A stretch of 33,130 nt of DNA from Euryarchaeota archaeon UBA19 (GTDB lineage: Archaea; Thermoplasmatota; Poseidoniia; Poseidoniales; Thalassarchaeaceae), in NCBI GenBank assembly GCA_002502175.1, contig DAPQ01000074.1:1-33130 (forward strand), given 5' to 3'. The position numbers and the translations under genes were made by a program. Of this stretch, positions 8,013 to 14,505 are shown one piece after another (positions within the stretch are counted from its first letter, which is position 1; each line of letters opens with the position of its first letter). The notes beneath the pieces were generated by a model. It was given only the letters and a program-made list of their open reading frames with translations. It had not been told where the DNA came from and made no database searches.

Positions 8013-8741
8013 ATGGCCGAACGGCTGAAAGTGAATGAGCGCCTCCAAGAGTCGATAATCATGGCTCGCAGGCGTAGGCAACTCGAACCAAAAGGCAAGG
8101 ACGAAGACGTCCGAATGATGGCAGGACTAATTACAGCAGGTGTTGTTAGCATAGTCTTAGTGGCTTCAATGTTTATTGCCCCACCAGCTAATGTTGGACC
8201 AGAGGAAGGTTCCCTAGCCCCTGATTTTGTAGCTTCGGCATATAATGGAGGAAATTGGCAAGAGGTACGACTCAGTCAGTTGTATGATGGTCGCTTAGTC
8301 TTGATTACTTTCTTAGATACAGATTGCCCTCATTGCTGGACTGAGGCGGAATATCTTTCGGAAATATTTGACAGTACCAATGGTGACGTATTGTTCATCA
8401 CCATCGCGGTTGAACTGCAGATTTCAGGCCACGAGAGTACCAGAGAGGAAATAGAGGCATTCAGAGATAAATCACAATTTGGAGATAACGAAAATAATGG
8501 CGATGGTTGTTATTCAGGAAGAAAGAACTGTGCTGAAAGACCTGGCGCCCCTCACTCATGGATGTATGTGGATGATCTTAGTTCATCCATCGCTAGTGAT
8601 TGGGAACTTCCTGGTACACCTTTCAATGTGATTTTAGATGGGGAAGGAACCGTTGTTTGGAATCAGGCACAGCCTGAAAACCACCCTTCTGGAGAAGACA
8701 TGGGAGAGGCGTTATTGCGTCTATTACAAGAGGGTGAGTAA
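8013..8741 (+). CDS. Membrane-anchored thioredoxin-fold oxidoreductase (DsbA/TlpA-like)
   Basis: A 242-residue protein with one N-terminal membrane anchor (about 36-57) after a basic cytosolic stretch, then a redoxin/thioredoxin-fold domain facing outside. The active site is CPHC (C105, C108) in FLDTDCPHCW, and the usual cis-proline appears in ELPGTPFNVI. Two further cysteines, C166 and C173, lie in an insert and could form a second disulfide. It probably makes or rearranges disulfides in exported proteins. Its TAA is followed at once by the VKOR ATG, so the two are one functional unit. The start is uncertain: GTG 7998, ATG 8013 and ATG 8061 are all in frame and none has a convincing Shine-Dalgarno site. 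Confidence 0.85.
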   Translation: MAERLKVNERLQESIIMARRRRQLEPKGKDEDVRMMAGLITAGVVSIVLVASMFIAPPANVGPEEGSLAPDFVASAYNGGNWQEVRLSQLYDGRLVLITFLDTDCPHCWTEAEYLSEIFDSTNGDVLFITIAVELQISGHESTREEIEAFRDKSQFGDNENNGDGCYSGRKNCAERPGAPHSWMYVDDLSSSIASDWELPGTPFNVILDGEGTVVWNQAQPENHPSGEDMGEALLRLLQEGE

Positions 8742-9311
8742 ATGGCCAACGCATTAGCAGACCCAGTACTATTGTTTTTCATCGCGGGATTATTTGGCTC
8801 AGGTTTTCTTCTAACAAATGGAAGAGGAAAAAATGGCCTTGAAGGAACAAATAGAATGCTCGACGGAAGCCTCGCCTTTGCCACAACAGGACTACTTGGA
8901 TCGGCTTGGACTTGGGTCATCTACAATGACATGGTCAGAAATCCGCTTGGCGGGGAATTTTGTGCGACGGAAGGATTTGTTCAATGTGGTTCTGTAATAG
9001 GCGACCCTCGATACAACAATTTCTTCGGCATATCCTGGGGTATGCTTGGTTTTGCAGCATTTGCAACTTTATTTTACCTTATTTTATGCATCCGCATGGA
9101 CCCACTAGCTAAATGGTCTGAACAATATTCCAACTATGCTTGGTGGCTGGGTCTCGCTGGAGTTCCATTTTTGTTCATTCTAGTAGGTATCGAGATCTTC
9201 GTGGTTCAACACATTTGTCCATTCTGTACAATAGCACACCTAGCACTAATTGGATATCTGATTTCAGTCTGGATGCTTAGGGAACGTAGAGAAATTAGTG
9301 CCTGGTATTGA
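8742..9311 (+). CDS. VKOR-family membrane oxidoreductase (DsbB-like partner)
   Basis: A 189-residue membrane protein of the vitamin K epoxide reductase family, with about four to five helices. The quinone-side active site is CPFC (C159, C162) in QHICPFCTIAH. The outside loop pair is C74 and C82, followed by the GDPRYNNFFGISWGMLGF segment typical of the family. VKOR homologues in prokaryotes reoxidise a thioredoxin-like partner and pass electrons to quinone. Here that partner is the gene directly upstream, separated by zero bases (TAA then ATG). Confidence 0.93.
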   Translation: MANALADPVLLFFIAGLFGSGFLLTNGRGKNGLEGTNRMLDGSLAFATTGLLGSAWTWVIYNDMVRNPLGGEFCATEGFVQCGSVIGDPRYNNFFGISWGMLGFAAFATLFYLILCIRMDPLAKWSEQYSNYAWWLGLAGVPFLFILVGIEIFVVQHICPFCTIAHLALIGYLISVWMLRERREISAWY

Positions 9312-9332
9312 CAAAATACGCAAGCATTTTGT
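9311..9332 (+). other. Hairpin at the VKOR stop codon
   Basis: ACAAAAT, an 8-base loop and ATTTTGT form a perfect 7-bp stem that begins with the last base of the VKOR TGA. It is A/T-rich and could act as a 3'-end signal. It lies directly before the epimerase promoter. Confidence 0.45.
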
Positions 9333-9350
9333 TAAAATATCGTATACTAT
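9332..9350 (+). promoter_or_regulatory. Box A region of the epimerase gene
   Basis: Two overlapping TATA-like stretches, TTAAAATAT (9332-9340) and TATACTAT (about 9343-9350), lie between VKOR and the epimerase. Their spacing would put transcription start near 9362-9372, close to an in-frame ATG at 9370. This makes 9370 a possible leaderless start, although homology favours 9403. Confidence 0.5.
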
Positions 9351-9402
9351 TGATTTGACAATTCGGCGAATGGCTCAAAGTAGATGCGTAGGTGGCGCAA
9401 CC

Positions 9403-10344
9403 ATGGAACTAGTCACAGGAGGCGCCGGATTCATCGGTTCTCACCTAGTCGATACATTGGTCGCACAAGGCAAAAGAGTTCGTGTGTTTGACAATTTTTC
9501 TAGTGGAAGAGAATCTTTCCTAGCCCACCATCAGGATTCCGGAATGGTTGAAATTGTCAAAGGAGATCTACTTGATTTTGATTCATTAAATTCAGCAATG
9601 GAAGGTGTAGAAACCGTCCATCATTTAGCTGCAAATCCCGACATTCGTTTAGGTACCGAAGTTACAGACACCGACTTACGTCAAGGTACTGTTGCGACTT
9701 ACAATGTACTTGAAGCGATGAGGAATTCAGGTGTTAAGAGAATTTCATTTTCCTCATCAAGCGCGATTTATGGAGAGGCGAATGTAATGCCGACGCCTGA
9801 AACATACGGGCCAGTAAAGCCAATCTCTCTTTATGGAGCGAGTAAGTTAGCAAGCGAGGCACTAATCACCGCATGGTGTGGAACATTCGGGGCTAAATCT
9901 TGGATTCACCGCTTTGCAAATATCGTCGGCCCAAGAGGGACTCATGGAGTGATTTACGACTTTATTCACAAATTGAAGAATGACCCTAGTAGATTGGAAG
10001 TTTTAGGTAATGGATTACAAGAAAAATCCTACATGTCTGCAGAAGATTGTGTTAGAGCAATGGTACACATTGTGGACGGAACCGATGATGCAATTAATCT
10101 GTACAATCTAGGTACTGGCGATACTTGCTCAGTCAGAAGAATCGCTGAAATTGTTGTAGAAGAGTCCGGTTTAGAGGGTGTTTCAATTGAATACACAGGT
10201 GGCGATCGAGGTTGGGCTGGTGATGTTCCAAAGACAAGTTTAGATGTCGAATATTTATTCTCAACAGGATTTGAACCTACTATGCAATCAGAGGCAGCAA
10301 TCAGACATACCGCTAGGGCACTGATTGACGAAATCGGCCTGTGA
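9403..10344 (+). CDS. NAD-dependent sugar-nucleotide epimerase/dehydratase (extended SDR)
   Basis: A 313-residue extended short-chain dehydrogenase acting on NDP-sugars, probably UDP-glucose 4-epimerase-like. The NAD-binding motif TGGAGFIG is at 5-12, the catalytic serine lies in the SSSS stretch (117-120), and YGASK gives Tyr144 and Lys148. RFANIVGPRG and a YNLGTGD segment are typical of the family. The product would feed glycan or surface-polysaccharide synthesis, but the exact sugar cannot be read from sequence. MELVTGG is the natural family start. ATG 9370, eleven codons earlier, fits the promoter as a leaderless start. Confidence 0.88.
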   Translation: MELVTGGAGFIGSHLVDTLVAQGKRVRVFDNFSSGRESFLAHHQDSGMVEIVKGDLLDFDSLNSAMEGVETVHHLAANPDIRLGTEVTDTDLRQGTVATYNVLEAMRNSGVKRISFSSSSAIYGEANVMPTPETYGPVKPISLYGASKLASEALITAWCGTFGAKSWIHRFANIVGPRGTHGVIYDFIHKLKNDPSRLEVLGNGLQEKSYMSAEDCVRAMVHIVDGTDDAINLYNLGTGDTCSVRRIAEIVVEESGLEGVSIEYTGGDRGWAGDVPKTSLDVEYLFSTGFEPTMQSEAAIRHTARALIDEIGL

Positions 10345-10406
10345 GATAAACCCGAATTGCTAAATCTGCGCCTCGGATTCATAACTGATGGGCTTGACGA
10401 GCGAAT

Positions 10407-11156
10407 ATGAGTAAGCGCTGGTACCAAGAGAATCGGCGCGACCCATGGCGTCGACAAGCCAAATCCAAAGGATACAGGGCTCGTTCTGCCTACAAACTCA
10501 AACAAATTCAAGAGAAGTTTCAACTGATCAGAGAATCCGATGTTGTTCTAGACGTAGGATGTCACCCAGGTGGATGGACGCAGGTTTCTGTTGAGGAGGC
10601 TGGGCTAGAAGGAGTGGTGATTGGTGTTGACTTGAAATCTACATCTCCTGTCGAAGGTGCAAGTATCATTCAAGGTGATATTTCACAACAAGAGACAATT
10701 GATAGAATTGAAGAATTACTAGAAGGGAGAGAACTGAATGTTGTCTTGTCAGATATCTCACCAAAATTGACTGGAAGATATGATACAGACCAAGCCATTT
10801 CGCTAGAACTCTCGACTATGACTCTGGATGTAGCAATGGGAATGTTAGCCCCAGGGGGCGCATTTGTTACCAAAATATTCCAAGGAGTTGGAATTGAAGG
10901 TTTGATTTTGGCTGCTAAAGATAGGTTTGCTAATGTCCAACGTTTCGCCCCTATGGCTAGTCGTAATGCCTCGTCTGAGACCTACCTAGTCTGCCGTAAT
11001 CGTTTGCCTAAACCACGCAAGGGAGCACGCGGGAAAAGTGCTTATTCACAGGTTCAAAAACACCTGACAGAAGTTGGAGTGAATGTAGAGGAAGTTGACG
11101 AAAAACAAGAAATTGTAAGCGGTTTTCGGCGATTAACTAAGAAAGAAGAGGAATGA
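10407..11156 (+). CDS. rlmE: 23S rRNA 2'-O-methyltransferase RlmE (FtsJ family)
   Basis: A 249-residue S-adenosylmethionine-dependent methyltransferase that modifies a ribose in 23S rRNA. The K-D-K-E catalytic tetrad is visible: K30 (RARSAYK), D116 (LSDISPK), K156 (FVTKIFQG) and E191 (SSETYLVC). The SAM-binding segment is LDVGCHPGGWTQ (48-59). A basic C-terminal tail of about 50 residues extends the bacterial-length core. The next gene's ATG overlaps its stop as ATGA. A box A-like TGCTAAATCTG near 10360 fits a short leader. Confidence 0.93.
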   Translation: MSKRWYQENRRDPWRRQAKSKGYRARSAYKLKQIQEKFQLIRESDVVLDVGCHPGGWTQVSVEEAGLEGVVIGVDLKSTSPVEGASIIQGDISQQETIDRIEELLEGRELNVVLSDISPKLTGRYDTDQAISLELSTMTLDVAMGMLAPGGAFVTKIFQGVGIEGLILAAKDRFANVQRFAPMASRNASSETYLVCRNRLPKPRKGARGKSAYSQVQKHLTEVGVNVEEVDEKQEIVSGFRRLTKKEEE

Positions 11157-11626
11157 AATCGTTCACTTTCAACTATCCCGAAGGGGACTTTCAGTTTCAC
11201 TTTACTCCCCTAATTGGGATTGATATTGTAATGTGGTTAGTTCAAACGATTCAAATGAATAAACTGAGCAATATAGAAAAGAAAATTTTGACTGATTCTA
11301 AAGAAAATAGCAAAGATCGAATTCGTGGAAGGCGAAAGACGAAAGTAAGTCGATTGAAAGCAGGCAGCCCTGTATCCTACCTAGAAGTTCTAGTCTTACG
11401 TAGATATCCGCCTAGAGTTGTTTCTAACAGAAATTGGACAGGCCGGGTAGCCGCTGCCTGTGGACGTGATGAATCCGGAGTTGTAGGATTGGTACTTTGG
11501 GATGAACAAATCGAACAGGTTGCAACGGGAGATATTGTTCAAATTACAGATGGTTGGTGTAAACAAAGGCTCGGAGAAAGAGTAGTTTCAACTGGTAGAA
11601 ATGGTACTCTTCGAGTGATTGAATAA
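11153..11626 (+). CDS. OB-fold nucleic-acid-binding protein (RPA/SSB-like), translationally coupled to rlmE
   Basis: A 157-residue protein whose C-terminal part (about 70-157) reads as a single OB fold: LKAGSPVSYLEVLVLRRYP, TGRVAAACGRDESGVVGLVLW and a final GDIVQI...GTLRVIE strand pair. This pattern matches single-stranded-nucleic-acid-binding domains of archaeal RPA-like proteins. The basic linker RIRGRRKTK precedes the fold. The first 34 residues look unlike the family, so the protein may really start at ATG 11255 (MNKLSNIEKK). The ATGA overlap with rlmE argues for 11153. A role in RNA or DNA binding is inferred from the fold only. Confidence 0.75.
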   Translation: MKSFTFNYPEGDFQFHFTPLIGIDIVMWLVQTIQMNKLSNIEKKILTDSKENSKDRIRGRRKTKVSRLKAGSPVSYLEVLVLRRYPPRVVSNRNWTGRVAAACGRDESGVVGLVLWDEQIEQVATGDIVQITDGWCKQRLGERVVSTGRNGTLRVIE

Positions 11627-11632
11627 TTACTC
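11621..11632. other. Near-palindrome at a zero-gap convergent stop pair
   Basis: The TAA of the OB-fold gene is followed directly by the TTA that is the cupin gene's stop on the other strand. The surrounding GAATAATTACTC is palindromic except for one mismatched pair. Confidence 0.35.
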
Positions 11633-12079
11633 AGAATCTCTATCATATGGAACAATGTTTTGCCATTCAGAGGCATCTGAACGAGCTACTATTGCCTCAA
11701 CCCAATCTGTATCCGAGCAATTGAACACCTCGTGAGGAAGTCCGGGTTCAATATAGAACATATCTCCAGCACTATGTACTACTGATTTTCGACAACCGGG
11801 CCCAAATTCGTGCCTCACGGATCCTTTGAGTAGGAATATCATCACATCGAAATCAACATGGATGTGGGCAGCGGCGACCCCTCCAGGAGGGATGAATGCC
11901 TTGTTCATCGACAACTTCGTCGCTGGTGTGTTCTTCCCAGATAATCCCGCTCCATACTCGATATTATTCCATCCACGAACCTTATCGATTTCTCTCAACC
12001 CATGTATTCCGCCGGCATCCTCGACATATTTCGACAGGTCGACTTCTTCTCCCGTAAGTGAAAGTTCAGATTTGTCCAT
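11627..12079 (-). CDS. Small cupin-domain protein
   Basis: A 150-residue single-domain cupin. Motif 1 gives PPGGVAAAHIHVDFD, with H72 and H74 as likely metal ligands and an Asp where many cupins have Glu. Motif 2 gives GDMFYIEPGLPHEV with H116. Such proteins bind a metal and serve as small-molecule isomerases, oxygenases or ligand sensors, so no specific function is assigned. I chose ATG 12079: longer in-frame starts would run into the divergent zinc-ribbon gene, and their extra sequence shows no cupin character. Confidence 0.8.
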   Translation of the reverse strand: MDKSELSLTGEEVDLSKYVEDAGGIHGLREIDKVRGWNNIEYGAGLSGKNTPATKLSMNKAFIPPGGVAAAHIHVDFDVMIFLLKGSVRHEFGPGCRKSVVHSAGDMFYIEPGLPHEVFNCSDTDWVEAIVARSDASEWQNIVPYDRDSE

Positions 12080-12111
12080 CGCTATCCCTGAGATTCCGTA
12101 AAGGCTTGCTG

Positions 12112-12137
12112 ATTTCAACCCATTCCAAGTTTGAAAT
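12112..12137. promoter_or_regulatory. Inverted repeat in the cupin/zinc-ribbon divergent region
   Basis: ATTTCAA (12112-12118) and TTGAAAT (12131-12137) are perfect 7-base arms separated by 12 bases. They overlap the position expected for the cupin gene's box A, about 33 bases before its ATG. The symmetry and spacing resemble a dimeric repressor operator, but no regulator is linked to it. Confidence 0.3.
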
Positions 12138-12227
12138 GAGAATACTGAGGGGATGTTACTACCATCTAGTCGTCGGTCAACGCTAAAAGGGAGGGGTGGC
12201 TCGCCCGCCTCGCTGAGGGACAACGTA

Positions 12228-12395
12228 ATGGCAGCAAGAACAGACATCTGCACCTCCTCTGGTCTTCCATTGGTGGAGAACAAGAGCACTGCATTCCCAT
12301 GCCCAGAGTGTGGAGAATTCATCGGACGTAGCGAGAGATGTCGAGTTCAGGCAGTAGCCTATGTTTGCCCAAATTGCGGTTTTGAGGGTCCCTGA
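12228..12395 (+). CDS. Small zinc-ribbon RNA-associated protein (archaeal COG2888 type)
   Basis: A 55-residue protein almost entirely made of zinc-binding motifs: CPEC (C25, C28) and CPNC (C47, C50), with additional C8 and C38. Small archaeal zinc-ribbon proteins of this kind are commonly encoded directly before aEF-1beta, as here (21 bases apart), and are thought to act in RNA or translation processes. The start ATG 12228 is preceded by GAGG and gives the full family length. Confidence 0.85.
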   Translation: MAARTDICTSSGLPLVENKSTAFPCPECGEFIGRSERCRVQAVAYVCPNCGFEGP

Positions 12396-12416
12396 TTCCT
12401 CACTAGGTGAATCTAC

Positions 12417-12683
12417 ATGGGTCATGTTGTTGTGAAGTACAAGGTCACTATTGACCAGCCAGAAGATGGAAGTCCTGACTACGAGGGTATTGCCAATACC
12501 ATTTCATCTATGGAAGAAGTTCAAGCATGCGAGATCAAACCTCTGGCATTCGGTATGATGTTCATTGAAGTTCAAGCCGTTCTCGGAGAAGGAGAAGGTA
12601 TTGTCGATGGATTCGAATCAAGAGTTAGAGAAATCGACGAGAATGTTGGACAAATCGAAGCTCTAGAAATGGGTCGCCTCTGA
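12417..12683 (+). CDS. ef1b: Translation elongation factor aEF-1beta
   Basis: An 88-residue guanine-nucleotide exchange factor for aEF-1alpha. The ferredoxin-like fold begins VVVKYKVTID, and the family's IKPLAFGMMFIEV and C-terminal GQIEALEMGRL stretches are clear. Length is typical. It is co-oriented with, and probably cotranscribed with, the zinc-ribbon gene. Its TGA lies in a small hairpin. Confidence 0.95.
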   Translation: MGHVVVKYKVTIDQPEDGSPDYEGIANTISSMEEVQACEIKPLAFGMMFIEVQAVLGEGEGIVDGFESRVREIDENVGQIEALEMGRL

Positions 12684-12690
12684 TACAGAG
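12678..12690 (+). other. Hairpin spanning the aEF-1beta stop codon
   Basis: CTCTG-ATA-CAGAG is a perfect 5-bp stem with a 3-base loop. The TGA stop (12681-12683) runs from the end of the 5' arm into the loop. Confidence 0.4.
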
Positions 12691-12703
12691 CCCCATATCA
12701 CGT

Positions 12704-14125
12704 CTAATAGTGGTCTAATGGCGACCGCATAAATTCACGCATCAATACAGTTGCGTAAGTTCCAGGTGGCAAGGTAAATCTAATCCGTAAATTTGCTCCT
12801 TCGGGATGCCACCTGTCGGCCTTATCGGGTCCTTTTTCCCAACGTTCGGAAAAAGAATCCTCGGAGAGCAATGTGGCTTCTTCTACGTTGAAATCACGAA
12901 AAACTACACTCAAAGGGCGCCTTGTACCATTGGTTGAGAGGTTTGGGATTTTTTTGACTCGCCAGTCGAGATTCTCCAATTCAGTAGTTTGAAGCGCCTT
13001 TGCCTCAATTTCCCCTGGCACTCCCCCTGCTAAACTTGCATCTTGTCCAGGCAGAGGTCCTGTAACTGCTAGTCGGCCAAGTTTACAATTTCTTTTGCAC
13101 CTATCTAGATTAGTTTCAGTTACCAAGGCCATCTTAGAGACATCGACTCTACCACTGGCCTGTATGGGCGCTACCAAATCACCTAACTCGGGTTCAAGAA
13201 GGTCCAAACCCGCTTCTAATCGGCCTGCTAAAGAGTGATTGAAAGCGAGTGATTGTAGAGAATGTATTGTCAACAATTGTAGCGAAGGCGGTAACGCTCT
13301 GAACCCCTTGAGATAATTTTCAGGATTGTCAACTAATGTTTCTAGAATGCTCTTTTCATACCCTAAGTGGTCTGGAGCCTGTTCTAGACAAGTTGCTGGG
13401 TCTTTGCTATCCAACCACATTTTACGAAAAGCACTTACCTCATCTGTCATCCTAGTCCCTGGCATACCGAGATAAAGATCTACTGCCCTCTCATAATCAC
13501 CCTCTACAACCGCCCGACCGACCTTAGGTGTGACAGGCCTTGTTGCCCCGAATCTTTGGGGCCCTATCCAGTTTGGGAAGGCATCATCTCCTAGCCTCTG
13601 AGCCATGCCTTCTCTAATCTCCAAGACTCTTCTCATCGCTTCTTTGGCATCGAGTGGAGAGCCATCTGCATCACAACACCCACGCACTGTAATCGTGAAA
13701 CGATTACCGTCGTGATCACTCATGCCCACCTTCTGATGAGTTCGGCCTAGAATTTCCAATTCAGTGTCTGGGATTTCGACTGATTCCACCTTATGCCTTG
13801 GTGCGTCGATAACCAATAATTGGGTTGTTACAGCCCTTTTATCCTTGAGTCCTGAGGAAAAAATTCTCTTTCGACTTATTCCACACGCCCCCGCCAATCT
13901 TCGCAGGTAACGATTGGTTTCCCAGTTGTGGAGTGTCGCCCTTACAACTGTAAATCGGCCCTTTTTGTCTAAAGCAGGAGTGCGAGATACTTCCTCTACT
14001 CTAAAGTCCTCAATTCGTACCTTTAGTAGCCCACCAATACCATGACCTTCATGTGCCCAACGGTCTAGACCTAGATACCTCTCAATATCCTCAGCGTTGC
14101 CTAAATCAAATGTGGCTTTAGCCAA
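12704..14125 (-). CDS. truD: tRNA pseudouridine synthase TruD
   Basis: A 473-residue archaeal-length pseudouridine synthase that in archaea and eukaryotes modifies tRNA (position 13 in bacteria). The catalytic aspartate is D95 in SSGLKDKRAVT. The family motif NWIGPQRFG is present, and the C terminus ends with the VLMREFMRS pattern. The large insertion domain in the middle (about 190-360) is usual for archaeal members. It begins 13 bases after rpoL and is probably in one operon with it. Confidence 0.95.
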   Translation of the reverse strand: MAKATFDLGNAEDIERYLGLDRWAHEGHGIGGLLKVRIEDFRVEEVSRTPALDKKGRFTVVRATLHNWETNRYLRRLAGACGISRKRIFSSGLKDKRAVTTQLLVIDAPRHKVESVEIPDTELEILGRTHQKVGMSDHDGNRFTITVRGCCDADGSPLDAKEAMRRVLEIREGMAQRLGDDAFPNWIGPQRFGATRPVTPKVGRAVVEGDYERAVDLYLGMPGTRMTDEVSAFRKMWLDSKDPATCLEQAPDHLGYEKSILETLVDNPENYLKGFRALPPSLQLLTIHSLQSLAFNHSLAGRLEAGLDLLEPELGDLVAPIQASGRVDVSKMALVTETNLDRCKRNCKLGRLAVTGPLPGQDASLAGGVPGEIEAKALQTTELENLDWRVKKIPNLSTNGTRRPLSVVFRDFNVEEATLLSEDSFSERWEKGPDKADRWHPEGANLRIRFTLPPGTYATVLMREFMRSPLDHY

Positions 14126-14136
14126 AATTTCACCGC

Positions 14137-14151
14137 CCTCAGAAGCTGAGG
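14137..14151 (-). other. Hairpin spanning the rpoL stop codon
   Basis: On the minus strand CCTCAG-CTT-CTGAGG is a perfect 6-bp stem with a 3-base loop, and the rpoL TGA lies within its 3' arm. It sits directly upstream of truD, so it could affect coupling or processing between the two genes. Confidence 0.5.
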
Positions 14152-14396
14152 TCGGCGAACTCCTTCGCTATGTCGGAACATAGATCCTTCACAATCTTGT
14201 CCGCCTTGGCTCCTTTCTTGACTCTAACATAGAGTTCTGGTTCGTCAAGGTCAGGGTGCCCGGTGAAGAAATTCGCATACTCGACCTTGTCATTAGCGTT
14301 CAGGCGAGACCTGAACAATTGCAGTGTGGAATGGTCCTCGCCAATCAGACGCAATCGGATTTCGGACCCTTCATTCTTGAGTACCTTCACTGGCAT
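14139..14396 (-). CDS. rpoL: DNA-directed RNA polymerase subunit L (Rpo11)
   Basis: An 85-residue subunit that pairs with Rpo3 in the assembly platform of RNA polymerase. The family pattern is clear: IRLRLIGEDHSTLQLFRSRL, then VEYANFFTGHPDLDEPELYVRVKKG. Codons are biased towards AAG, GTC and TTC, suggesting high expression. Confidence 0.95.
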   Translation of the reverse strand: MPVKVLKNEGSEIRLRLIGEDHSTLQLFRSRLNANDKVEYANFFTGHPDLDEPELYVRVKKGAKADKIVKDLCSDIAKEFADLSF

Positions 14397-14474
14397 GACG
14401 AGCGCGCCACCGGACCTTCCCTTTTGAGGCCTTTCATCAGATTGCTGGACCCTAAGGGTCCAATTTACTGCTTG

Positions 14475-14483
14475 AATTATTTA
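14475..14483 (+). promoter_or_regulatory. Box A-like element for the second exporter
   Basis: AATTATTTA is centred about 27 bases upstream of ATG 14506, matching a leaderless transcript and supporting that start over the upstream TTG and ATG 14494. Confidence 0.5.
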
Positions 14484-14505
14484 GCCGTTGGTGATGGGGA
14501 CGCCA

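Noticed and set aside
7793..8152. 119-codon minus-strand frame across the divergent promoter
   Set aside because: It overlaps the thioredoxin-fold gene and the well-supported 84-residue gene, with Ser-rich antisense composition.
10029..10523. 164-codon minus-strand frame
   Set aside because: It is antisense to the epimerase and rlmE genes, both with clear family motifs.
12080..12322. N-terminal extension of the cupin gene
   Set aside because: It would overlap the divergent zinc-ribbon gene and its promoter and shows no cupin sequence.
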